A stretch of 64,000 nt of DNA from Vitis vinifera (taxonomy: Eukaryota > Streptophyta > Magnoliopsida > Vitales > Vitaceae), in NCBI RefSeq assembly GCF_030704535.1, contig NC_081817.1:3425001-3489000 (forward strand), read 5' to 3'. Positions 24,790-35,899 of the stretch are shown here, in pieces. The number at the start of each line of letters is the position of its first letter. Position 1 is the first letter of the stretch. Under the pieces are notes generated by a model that was not told where the DNA came from, did no database searches, and worked only from the letters and a program-made list of their open reading frames with translations. The translations under genes were made by a program, and so were the position numbers.

Positions 24790-25681
24790 CTAATCTCTTG
24801 CGAAACCTCCATCCCAAGCTGCCACGGACTTAAAAGTAGCACCCAATGGCATCCCTAAGTAAGAGGAAGAGAGGCTTCCGACCTTGCAACCAAGCTCTGC
24901 AGCCAAATCCTCTACATTATCTACACATCCCATTGGAATTAACTCGTTTTTATTCAAATTAATTCTCAACCCTGAAATGGCCTTACGCCAGATAAGCAAT
25001 CAACACAAATAAGTCATTTGATCTTGAGAAGCCTCACAAAATACAAGTGTATCATCTACAAACAATAACTGGGAAACCTGAATCCCTTCACCACCTCTAC
25101 CCCCCACCTGACAAGCCAACAAAAAACCCCCATTCATTGCTCTCTTTAGGAGGCAATTACGTGCCTCCATTGCAATCACAAATAAATAAGGCAAAAGAGA
25201 ATCTTAGACCCTTAAAGCTTTGGAAAAAACCTGAAGGGGTTCCATTGACTAAAACAGAGAAGCTAGTTGTGAATATACACCACTTGATCCACCCTATCCA
25301 CTTCTCCTCAAAACCCATCTCATCCATGATCGAAAACAAGAAAGACAAGTCTCCATGATCATACACCTTCTCTATATCAAGTTTGGAAAGAATCACACAA
25401 TTATTGCTTTTCAAGATCGAATCAATGACCTCATTGGCAACAAGTACTGCATCCAAAATTTGTTTACCCTCCACAAAAGCATTTTGGGCCTTGGAAATTA
25501 CCTTGGCTACCACCATTTTTAACCTATTGGCCAACCACTTGCATAACCCTCCCACCAAGCTGATTGGCTTACAATCCCTCAAGTCTTCGGCTCCCCCTCT
25601 CTTCAGGATCAAAACTAAGAAGGTTGCATTCAAGCTTTTGACAAAATGACCGTGTTCATGAAACTCTCTAATAAAGCCCAT
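24790..25681 (-). pseudogene. LINE ORF2 reverse transcriptase, broken
   Basis: Three frame-shifted blocks on the minus strand: 25157-25681 (palm/finger region with LRDCKPISLVGGLCKWLANR and KLDIEKVYD), 25000-25194 (catalytic LLFVDDTLVFCEA, where the family usually has FADD) and 24790-24999 (YLGMPLGA). The order is correct for an L1-type RT. Frameshifts between the blocks and in-frame stops show it is inactive. Confidence 0.8.
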
Positions 25682-26357
25682 TTACCTCATCCTTCACGAA
25701 CTCCCACGAAAACTGCCAAAAGGTTATAGAAAACCCATTAGGCCTGACCTTTGTCCCCATTAAAACCAAAAAGGGCACCAAGAACCTCTTACTCTGAAAA
25801 ATGCTTTTCCAGCCTTGCCACCTCCTAAGCCTCTAACCTCTCAAAAGAGAGCTCGCTTACACCAGGTCTCCAATCTTCTGTAGTAATCAAAAGGTTTTGG
25901 AAGGCTTTGACCACTCCTTTAATTTCATTCTCCTCTATTAACAAGTTCCATTAATTTTAGCTTTGGCCATCAGATTCCTCCTTCCATGAGCATTAGTCAT
26001 CTTAAGGAAAAATCTAGTATTTTTATCCCCCTACTTCAGCCACACTTCCCCTAATTTCTATCTCCAAGAGATTTCTTCTAAGAGAACCCATTTTTTGTAA
26101 TCCTCTCTTGCTTCTCTCCTAACATCCATCTCTTCCACAACAAGTAAACTATTTCTCTCTTCTTTATTTCAAAAGTCCACTTGGTTCAAGGCCAAAGCCT
26201 TCTTAATTTCGATCTCACCAAAGACTTCCTTGTTCCAATCTCTTAGGAGGGATTTCATGGCTTTCAATTTTGGAGCCAAAACAAAACTAGTAGACCCACT
26301 GAAATTGAACCCCTCCCACCAAGCCTATAGCACATCCTTAAAGCCCTCCTCCTTCAA

Positions 26358-26861
26358 TCACATATTTTTTAATCTAAAAGGTGTGAGACCTCTCCTTAGC
26401 CCTCCCCCATCAAGTAGAATGAGAAAGTGATTAGAGACCGGTCTAAGAAGAACATATTGTACAACCCCAGTAAAGTAACATTCCCAATCCTCAAAGACCA
26501 TGTAACAATCAAGTCTTGATTTAAACTGATTGTTTAGGACACCACTCCAAGTGAATGGGCCTCCATATAGAGGCAAGTCTTTTAACTCTAAAATCTTTAA
26601 TGACCTCAAAGAACCTCCTCACGGCAAAGGACAATCTGCCTCCCATACAACGCTCGGTAGGAATCTGATCACATTAAAATCACCTACCACATACCAAGGA
26701 TTACTCCATAAACCTCTAATAGCCTCCAGTTCAACCCAAAATCCTTCCCTTTCCTTCTTCAACATAGGACCATAAACCTCTGTAAAACTCCAACAAAAAT
26801 CACCCTCGCAGTTCTTAAACCGACACGACACCGAAAATTTGCCCACTTCCACTTCCATCAA
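26358..26861 (-). pseudogene. LINE ORF2 endonuclease (AP-type) fragment
   Basis: Minus-strand pieces carry WYVVGDFNVIR (the conserved GDFN of exonuclease-endonuclease-phosphatase domains) at about 26,670-26,700 and GGPFTWSGVLNN...SRLDCYMV at 26,470-26,580. They precede the RT in element orientation. Broken by frameshift. Confidence 0.75.
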
Positions 26862-27273
26862 CTATAACACTTTGTTATTCCAAAAACCCAAGACACCACC
26901 CGTCGCTCCCTTGGGTTAATAATACCCCATTCTAAGCATCTTCCCATGCCAAGACTTTATACTATCCTACTAGACATCTCTTGAATCTTAGTTTCTTGCA
27001 AACAAATCAAATCCACTTTCTGAGACTTAATCAAAGCCTTAATCACCTTTCTCTTATCACTTGCATTAGCCCCTTTTACATCCCATGATAAAATTCATAG
27101 CTTCATTTAGCTCGAGGTAGTTCCCCCACACACCCCTCCTAAGTCACTATAGTTCACTAAGTGCTCAAGTTTTTTCAACTCCTGTTCAAATCTTGAGGAC
27201 CTCTGAAGTTTCCTCCTTTTGCTAGTCACCTTCCCCTTTTGTTCTTTTCTTCCTTTCATCCTTTTAAGAAGCT

Positions 27274-29410
27274 TCAACTCTCCCCCTCAATTAGCATACC
27301 CAAGTTGTGGCAAAAATTCACTAGGCAACTCGTCATCCATGAATCTAAAGCCCTTCCCTCTTCCTCCACTAACCCGTCTCCCAACTCCCTTACCAAAAAG
27401 GCCCCATCAGCACCCTCCTCATCCCCCAACTCTAACATAGGCAAACAATCCCTCACTCTCTCATCTGCTAAGATTACCCCCAATGAGTCAAAGGCCACCT
27501 CCCCTTCCTTATCGATCGGCCCAACGAGAGCGTCATGACCCATACCAGCAACAACCAACACCTTTTCCACCCTAGAGAAAGAAGAAAAGGAGAAACCCAA
27601 CCCCCGAAGGTGCAAAAAGAACGAGGCAAAGAAAAAGGGCACCAAGAATCTTCCTCCAAAAGGAATTAATCAGTTAGAGTTACATGACAAGCCATCAAGC
27701 ATAAATCCTTTGCCTCTACAATCATCATGCCACCAAAAACCTCTTTGTCAGCCATCCACTCTTTAACGAAAACACTTTCCCCAAAAGCCCTAACCTCTCT
27801 TAAACTCCCGCAGTCACTGACCTGGGTCAGACCCACTAGCTCCAAAACAATACCACTAGGCTGGCCCTTTTCAACATTTAAACTAGGCCCATCACCCCCT
27901 TTCTCCATCAAAGCACGACCCAACCGAGGCCCCAACTAGGCTACAAACCCATCCTTTCTAATGCAAGGCCTTTAACCCCATGGGCTCCAGAGTCCAACAC
28001 AGACCTTATGCCCGCAAAAGCATTCATAGCCCATCTACCCACACCCGTGGCCCAAACCTCTCCCTACTCAAAGTCCCCACAATATACCTTCTCCCTCCAC
28101 CTACTCTCTCTTTCCCACCTTTTCCTAAACCACTATCAAAACCTCACATCCTCTCTGCCTTGACTTCACCACTTGAACATGACACGCCACCCCTATCAAA
28201 CTGCAAAGGCGAACGCGTAAGACCCACACTACTCCCCACAAGTGAACCCTCCCCTCCATCATTCCTAACCTTCGAATCTCACTCTTGCGCTTCATATTCA
28301 GTAGAACCACTACCAACACCCACAGTGGCACTTCCCACCACAGTTGTACTACAAAACATGAGGAACCCACACCCAACTGTAACGACCCAAGTGAGTCTTT
28401 CCCATCTGGCTTTACTAAGACCGTGGCCCATTAAAGCTATGAAAAATGAGTTGTGCCTTCATCCATAACAACAAAATCCCCACAACGGTCCCTAATCTTT
28501 CTGAACACCTTCTGATTCCAAAAGTGTAACGAAAGACCCACTACCCTTACCCAAATTTGTTTGCCATGCTTGCCTACTCAATAACATCCTACCTCCGTCC
28601 CCTATCTCTCCAGATGCAATAACTTCTTCAAGCGTCAAATCCCTCTTTCAGCACTCTCTCTGCCTCCTTTGTGTCTTTGAACTCCAACAGAATGTTCACA
28701 CCTCCCAATATAATATTCAATCCCCCCTTCAAATTCCAATGACGCACCCTCCAACTCCTTAACATGGCCAATTCGGAAATCGAATTTGACACCTCTCCCC
28801 ACCGGCCAACCAAACAATGCCCTAGTTGCTCCTCCCTACTTCTCAGCTCTCTACCCCCAAGCTGAAGCCAAATCACATCTCCTAACCTTCCTCTCCTTGC
28901 TTTAGCAACATCAACAAATGACCTTTTCTCATCCTCCACCTAGCTTCCACCACTCTTAACAACCCTGTCACAAGCAAAGCTGGAACCAACCTTGGCTTCA
29001 ACAGGGGTACCAACACTAAGAGAACGTAGCTTCTCAGCCAAAGTGGCCTAACCCCCAAGTATCCCTTTTTCCTCAAGGAAAACTAAATAAAACCTTTTTG
29101 CTTCCAGATCAAGAACGGAACATAGGATGAACCTACCCGCCTCATTTGCACGCCTTTCCATCCTAAACTTCCTTCCCTCATCCTCCCAGCATTTTACAAA
29201 TCTCCCAACCCTTTCCTCCCTCCAACAAGCTTCCACTCCCTCCAACAAACAGCTGAAACTCAAATCCTCAAACCAAATCCAAGAGGAAAAACCCCTGCTC
29301 CCCTCCAAGATGATTCCTTGTAGCTTCCCACCAAGACGATTCCTCGTAGCTTCCCACCGATTGCCTCCACCGAGATTTGGAAAGACTTCAATTCCAGAGC
29401 AAACCAACAT
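27274..29410 (-). pseudogene. LINE ORF1 (DUF4283 gag-like protein), broken
   Basis: The piece at 28628-28939 resembles DUF4283 found in ORF1 of plant LINEs: WLQLGGRE, then GHCLVGRW, LRSWRVRHWNLKG and LLEFKDTKEAERVL. The upstream piece 29048-29410 and downstream pieces to 27274 are charged and low-similarity, interrupted by many stops. ORF1 proteins bind element RNA. No intact frame remains. Confidence 0.6.
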
Positions 29411-29482
29411 CTACCTCCCCTCATTGGTTCAATATTATTACCAATCCTACTACTACCACCTTGCCTCCTATATTAAGGAAAT

Positions 29483-31286
29483 GCACCAAGAAAGTGAAGC
29501 CAAGAAGAGAATCAGAATCAATGTGGTTAGCTTACTGTGGGAACAACAACCAGTGGACCAAGACCAAACCCCATGTAGGATTGAATACTCTGTTCTTTGC
29601 AGATTTTACTGGAGTTGCAAGTCGTCACTTTTTTTCATGGCTATGGTTGATGACAAACTAGAGTAACATAGTATTAAACACGCACAGCACCACCACTCCA
29701 CTCGATAGGGCAGTTTACTCAAATAATGTCAATACACCATAGTCTTCAAATTACAGAATAACATAGCATACCGATATTACAGTATCACCAACATCCAACA
29801 GAATCAATGCTTTCCTCTACCAAAACTGTCTTCAGTAAAAAACAAAATAGGTAAAGTTGGCTCTCCTTGTTTCATAAATTATTCCAACACCATTAAAGAC
29901 ACCAGAAAACCAAATAAGGAGGTAGATTTCAACAATTCACTTCAAACAAATTTCACAATCATGCGTCTGACTTTCAAATGTACCATCATGTATGCTCAAA
30001 GAACATATTTATTTAGGCCAGCAAGAAGCAATCGAGCACCTAGAATATCTCATAGCATCACATCAGGAGGAAAACTTCTTCTTGCCCTTCACACTCATAA
30101 AAGTTCTGGCACCTGACAATTCACAGGGAAGGGAAAATAAAAATTGCACATTTAAGATTAAGGCAGTAACTGAGAATGATGAATCTAGAGAAATGTAAAG
30201 AACTAGGAAATTGAACCATTATTTTACTTATTTGCAATCAAACTTCACAATAGATGAGCAAAGATTTAATCTTAGTACTCTTTTAAAATTGCTCTAAGTC
30301 TTCACCGATAAGCCAGCTGACACTCTTTAGGATTGCAAAGCTGCAAAGAGGCAAAGTTTTACATTGGTTAATATCCATTGTGGTATTGGAAATTCGCTGG
30401 AGATGATGAACCTTATCAAAAAGATAGTCATCCGTCATTGTATTCCACAAAGGACCAACCCAAAATTTTCTATCTATTCTACTTGGTGACCACATAGTTT
30501 TTGATACAGAATTTCTGATCAGCAAAATCTTGATGGGGATGATCGGAGTTTTCTATTGACACCAGCTAAGAGTAAGAAAATGAAGCATTGACTAGTCATA
30601 TTGCCAGGTTTTAAATGCATACTCTCATATCTCAACATAAAAGGTAGGAAATCCAGCAATCTAGCAAACAGGAAAACATGCTTTATGGAAAGTTGAGAGG
30701 ATTCCCTTAATAAACCAATGCACCTTTCAAAGGCAGATATAAGACAATATCAGTCATGGAATAACAGAGATCATTCTTTCACCTAATTCGCTGAAATGGA
30801 AATTTTCACTCATTGTGTATCAATGTAATCAGTAAAGAGCTCACTATCATGTACGCTAAACATAAAAGTATGTACCCCGTTGCTTCAGATTGTACAACTT
30901 CATGCAATCGAACTATCAAAAAGTAAGTTCAAACAAAATGCTGTTCCCATTATAAATAATTGAAGTTCCTCACATATCATTAGTTATAAGTGGACGGGAA
31001 ACCACAACACCATAAGAAAAATTCCAATACCCGTTTTACACTCCACTTTTATTTGTGCTTTCAGCCAATAAAGTTACGAAACAAAATTTCATAGGTTAAA
31101 AGGGAAAGGACAACATCCGCACCCTAACCTCCAAAAGCTCTGCTAGCCTTCTCACTGACAACAAAAGACCTTACCTCTCCAGCTATCAAGCTTCTGCACA
31201 TCAGAAACAGGAGAAGTGCAAAATTAATCACCAATCAAAGCAGAAAACTATCGCAAAAGAATGAAAGGAAAAAGAACAGACACTCC
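29483..31286. repeat. Continuation of the duplicated low-copy segment; FGAM synthase 3' flank
   Basis: Blocks at 30,040-30,225, 30,290-30,480 and about 30,560-30,740 are diverged copies of sequence at about 20.56-20.84, 20.93-21.16 and 22.19-22.40 kb. The last few hundred bases are the 3' flank of the FGAM synthase gene; a minus-strand AATAAA near 31,047 could be its poly(A) signal. No other gene supported. Confidence 0.5.
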
Positions 31287-34200
31287 TCAAGAGCACCACT
31301 CCCTGGCATTTTGGAACATTCGCAACCAAGGACTGGGGCCTGCCTTGTCCACATTCCACTGCTTCGGATACCATGGGAACTGCCACATCAAGAAGCATCG
31401 CTCTGGATGAGGCATCATAGCAAGATGCCTCCCATCCGGAGAACAAATCGCTGCTACTCCTAGGGGAGATCCATTCAGATTGAAAGGATAGACTTCTGTT
31501 GGCTTCCCATCATCATCACAATATCTAATTGGGGCCAAATTTGAATCAATCACACTATCCAGAACACTACCATCAGGAAAATAAGCTCTTCCCTCACCAT
31601 GGGCAGCCCACACACCCAATGTGCTGCCCTCCATTCCTTTGAACATTATAGCAGGAGAGTCCTTTATTGTCACACTTGTGAAGCGACATTCAAACCTTCC
31701 TGACTCATTGTGGATGAACCTTGGTTGTGAAGGGTCTCCACCATTGCCAAAAACACCCCCAACTTGGGGCCCAGGGACCCACCCCAACAGGGCCATTAGC
31801 TGACACCCATTGCAAACCCCAAGACTAAAAGTGTCTTCCCGTTTGTAAAACTCTTGAAATTGATTTAGAAGAGGTTGATTGAATCGTATAGAAGCCGACC
31901 AACCTTTGGCAGAATCAAGTACATCAGCATAGCTAAAACCACCTACAAACACAATCCCACGGAACTCCTGCAGAGAGATGACTCCATTGAGAAGGTCTGA
32001 CATGGTAACATCCCATGGTTCAAAACCGGCAGCATAAAATGCAGCAGACATTTCTCTATCCCCATTGCTGCCTTCCTCTCGAATCACAGCCACTTTCGGT
32101 TTTGAAATTGCAGTCATATATTTCTTATCTGTAATTGCAGGAGTGAAGGACAATTTCCATGAAGGTTCATGTCTACTCTTCAACCCTTCTTTCTCTAAAT
32201 CCACACAAGAAGCCAATCTTTGGAATTTTTCCAGCTGAAAACTGGTTTCCTCCCACATGTCCCTAAGATAAGAAGTGTCCTCATTTAAATGAGTAACATC
32301 ATCAACCTTTAATTCTATCATGGGAGTCGCAGTTACTTGTCCAATGATCTCAGCTGAAACACCAACGCCATGAAGCTTTCCCATTATCATGTCCAAGTTT
32401 GTCCTGCTAACCTCTAGAACAAGGCCAAGTTCTTCTGCAAATAGTGTTTCAAAGAGGCTATTCCCATGTGAAGTCAAATCCAAGGCAATACCACAATTCC
32501 CAGCAAATGCCATCTCCAGCACACATACAATCAGTCCACCATCACTGATATCGTGACCAGCAGAGATCGACCCATCAGCAAGGAGCTCCTGAACTCCCTC
32601 AAAAGCCCTTTTAAGGTAAGGAACATCATCAAGATCAGGAGACTCATCTCCTACTTGATCAAAAACCTGAGCTAGAGCAGAACCACCTAACCGCCGCTTT
32701 CCCTTTGACAAATCAATGTGAAGCAGAATTCCCTCATCTTCAAGCTTCAAATCCGGGGTCACTGTTTTGGTTATATCAGGACATGTGACATAAACACTGA
32801 TTACAAGATTTCCAGGAGCCTTGACAACCTCACCTGATGCATGGGCTGCCATGGAAAGACTGTCCTTCCCTCCATCAATAGCAATACCAAGCTCAATCAT
32901 TGCTTCCGAAAGAGCCATAGCAGCATCGTACATGGCTGCTCCTTCGCCTTCAAGTTTGGCAGCATACATCCAGTTCGCACTTGACTTAACATCAGATAGA
33001 GCAGTTACCTTTGCCCAAACAAGATTTGTCAATGCTTCTCCAACAGCCAGTCTTGCCATTGCTTTTGGATCCAACAGACCCTTGATTGGCTGTTCCCCAA
33101 TCGCACATGCACCTCCAGTCATGTCAGTGTAAGTCTGAGAGATGACTGCAACATCAGAAAGGGTGATTTGCAAGGGACCAACAGTTTGCTGCTGTGCCAC
33201 AAGACCTGTTACACACCGATCAACTTTTGTTGTCAAGAAGCGTTTTGAACAGACTGATGGAAGTCTCAGTACCCTCTTCAGAGATTCCATTACAGTGATC
33301 CCAGGTGCAATATCAAGTGGTTCTCGTTCATGATCAATCCGCTTAAATTCAAAGACTTTTTTAGGCATGTCCCCAAGTACTTTCTCGAGCTCAAGATCCA
33401 CAGCAGGAGGAGGTGGAGGAAGTCCACTCGAATGACATCTTTGAATAGCCTTGCTATCAACTAAAACAATTCGTCCCTCACCATTTATTGTTCCAATAAC
33501 AGCCATAGAGACCCTTTCTCTTTCACAGATTGATTGCAATAGGCTGCGGCTTTCAGGCTTCACTAAGATTGCATCTTGCTCCTGATATTCTGCACCCCAT
33601 ATCTCCAACACAGACATTGTGTGGTCACCAACTACAATTGACCGAATATCAATCTGAGCACCCTTTGGGTATATTATTTCCTTAACGACGTTACAATTCC
33701 CACCAGCACCCTGGTCATGTATGCTGATTATTGGGTTATCTTCCCTCATTTCAATGCAAGCTCGGACAACACGGTACAATTTCTGTGCCATCTCTGCATC
33801 TCCACGCTGTACTGCATTAAAATCAAGCTCAGCATCATTCTGACCACTAACCATACTAGATGCAGCTCCACCTCCCATTCCTATGCGATATGCTGGGCCT
33901 CCAATCTTAACTACTAACATTCCAATATCAGGCTCTCCTTTTGTTATGTGGATGTGATCAATCTGCCCAATCCCTGCACTGAACATGATTGGCTTTAACC
34001 ATTCCCGTCTTTCCCCACTTGGAAGTCTCATTCCAAAAGTTCTGGTATAGCCCTGAATCAAGGGCTCTCCAAATTTGTTCCCATAGTCAGACGCGCCATT
34101 GCTAGCATCAATGAGGATTTGAAGAGGTGAAGCCAAGTTGGATGGGTATGTAAATGATGGATCTTCCCATGGAGCATAAGACCCTTCAATATTAAGATTC

Positions 34201-35617
34201 CCAACACAATAACCAGCTGTAGCAGCAACAACAAAAGACCCCCTTCCTGTTGCATGGGTGTCCCTAATGCGGCCCCCTGCACCAGTCTCTGCACCAGGGT
34301 AAGGCGCCACTGCACATGGGAAATTATGGGTCTCAGCGGTAAATAAAATATCAAGATCACGAATACTTGTGTCTAAGGGACATGTTAAACCCGGCTGAAC
34401 TGGTCGCAATTGTTTCACAAGAAAGCCCTTGATTGCACTAGAGTTGTCCTTGAAACCAATGACAGAGTTATTTGGATTTGCCTGTAAAGTGCTCTTCACA
34501 ATCTGCATGAGAGACCGACTCATTCGTTGCCCATCAATAACAATTTTCCCAGTAAAAAACCAGTGCCTACTATGCTCACTGTTAGATTGTGCGATATCAA
34601 ACAATTCCACCGTTGTAGGATCCCGCTTGATGTCTTCCCTGAACAGCCTAGTGTAATACTGTAAATCTTGCTCATCAAATGCTAAACCCATTTCCTCATT
34701 AATATCCTCCAATGCCTTCCGCCCCCTCTCCATCACAGGTACATACCGAACTTCCTCTGGAACAACACTAGTCTCGAAAGATGTGAGCTTCTGGGTGTAA
34801 ACACACTCGGTCATCCGATCATGGACCATAGCAGCAAACTCATTAATCTGATGATCTTGCAATGCACTACCAGCCTTGACATATAACAAGTACCTCCTTG
34901 ATCGTTCCATTCTGGTCACCTCTGTCAACCCACACGCTCGGCAAATTGACACAGCATTAGCAGACCATGCAGTAGTAAAAGACAACCTCGGTCCAACCTC
35001 AATTATCACCGTATTGATCCCATCTCGCCTCTCCTGATCAAGAAAGCTCTCTGTCCCCAAATTTTCAGGCTCATAAGTTTCTTGAAGAAGCCACTTGAGA
35101 ACTAAAAGCTTTTGACCTGACAGCCCTCCCTCAAGCCCAATATTAAAACACTGCTCAGTCTTCAAATCAACAATCTGGTTCGAGATTTTCGTTTGAACCG
35201 ACTTGAGAAGTTCAGCCGTCGCACTCTTCTGGATCAATGGAATACGAAAAAAATGTATAACCTCTGCAGTGGGCTTTTGAACAAGGTTTGATTTTTCATC
35301 CAGCGGACTGGTAACACCACCAGAAACCACAGCTCTGGGCTTTGCTTGGGCGCGGCACCTCAGTGAAGTACCTCTATTAGATAGACCCAGTTTTGGTTTT
35401 CGCACATGGAATGTACCCCAAAGCAAACGACTTTTCTGCGCATGGGAGTGCCTCTGCAAAAGCAGATTTTGCCTTCGGGTACCCTGAAAATATCCAAATA
35501 GAAACCCATTTTAGAATACCTCCCAACAAAGCATGTAAATTACGCACAAGCACAGAGTTTAGCCGTGGAACATACCCACAAAAACTCGGTTGCTGTAATT
35601 TCACAGGCAGCCGCCAT
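31287..35617 (-). CDS. PUR4: Phosphoribosylformylglycinamidine (FGAM) synthase, organelle-targeted
   Basis: Two coding exons, 35576-35617 and 31287-35483, 1412 residues. The first gives 14 codons from ATG 35617 (MAAACEITATEFLW); the intron is GTATGT...TTTCAG; the second begins GTRRQNLLLQRHSHAQ. A reading frame confined to the large exon would begin at a non-ATG codon, and the mini-exon restores similarity to Arabidopsis FGAM synthase. The enzyme converts FGAR, glutamine and ATP to FGAM in de novo purine synthesis. After a transit peptide (about 60 residues) come the linker and two PurM-like ATP-binding halves (DPTTVELFDIAQSNSEHSRHW; HNFPCAVAPYPGAETGAGGR; HDISDGGL), then the class-I glutamine amidotransferase domain with catalytic Cys at about 1238 (GVCNGCQ) and His/Glu of PHPER at about 1373/1375. 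Normal length, intact. Confidence 0.95.
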
Positions 35618-35631
35618 TTCCTTTCCTCAAC

Positions 35632-35745
35632 CTGTTTGAAGAAACATAGAATTTTGTTTTATTATAGATTACCCTTTCCCACTAGAATTAACAGCCAAAA
35701 CAAAAGACAAAGAACAAAGATAAAAAATCAGAAAACAAAAATCAC
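35632..35745 (-). other. Probable 5' UTR intron of the FGAM synthase gene
   Basis: Minus strand: GAG|GTGATTTTTG donor at 35745 and CTTCAAACAG|GTTGAGG acceptor at 35632, with a T-rich interior, 114 bp. It sits 14 bases upstream of the ATG at 35617. Upstream sequence to about 35,900 is GC-richer and is likely the rest of the 5' UTR. Confidence 0.5.
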
Positions 35746-35899
35746 CTCAGCTGCAAGGCGCTTCCAGTAAACCGTAGCAGCGAGGATGGGAATAAACAGC
35801 ACCTTCGGCACCGACTGGTTGATCTTGGCGAGCGGCGATCGACTAAGATATGTACTCACCCTCACTCAGTTTGGCGGCGGGGTTGCGGCTTCGGCTATC

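Larger units (their letters stand above)
23361..29465 (-). mobile_element. LINE (non-LTR) retrotransposon, full-length but degenerate
   Basis: On the minus strand the order is ORF1 (gag-like, DUF4283), endonuclease, reverse transcriptase, RT zinc-binding domain and a poly(A) tail (16 T on the plus strand at 23361-23376). The candidate target duplication is a 17-nt string with two mismatches, TCCTGTATTAGGGAAAT at 23345-23361 and TCCTATATTAAGGAAAT at 29466-29482. Total length about 6.1 kb is normal for plant L1-type LINEs. All reading frames are broken by stops and shifts, so the element is dead. Confidence 0.85.

Noticed and set aside
31287..35459. Single-exon FGAM synthase starting at 35459
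   Set aside because: Codon at 35457-35459 is TTG, not ATG; homology continues upstream into exon 35576-35617.
35377..35604. Minus-strand frame overlapping the FGAM synthase 5' exon and intron
   Set aside because: Runs through the intron in a different frame and lacks an ATG; continuation into the 5' UTR exon has no ATG either.
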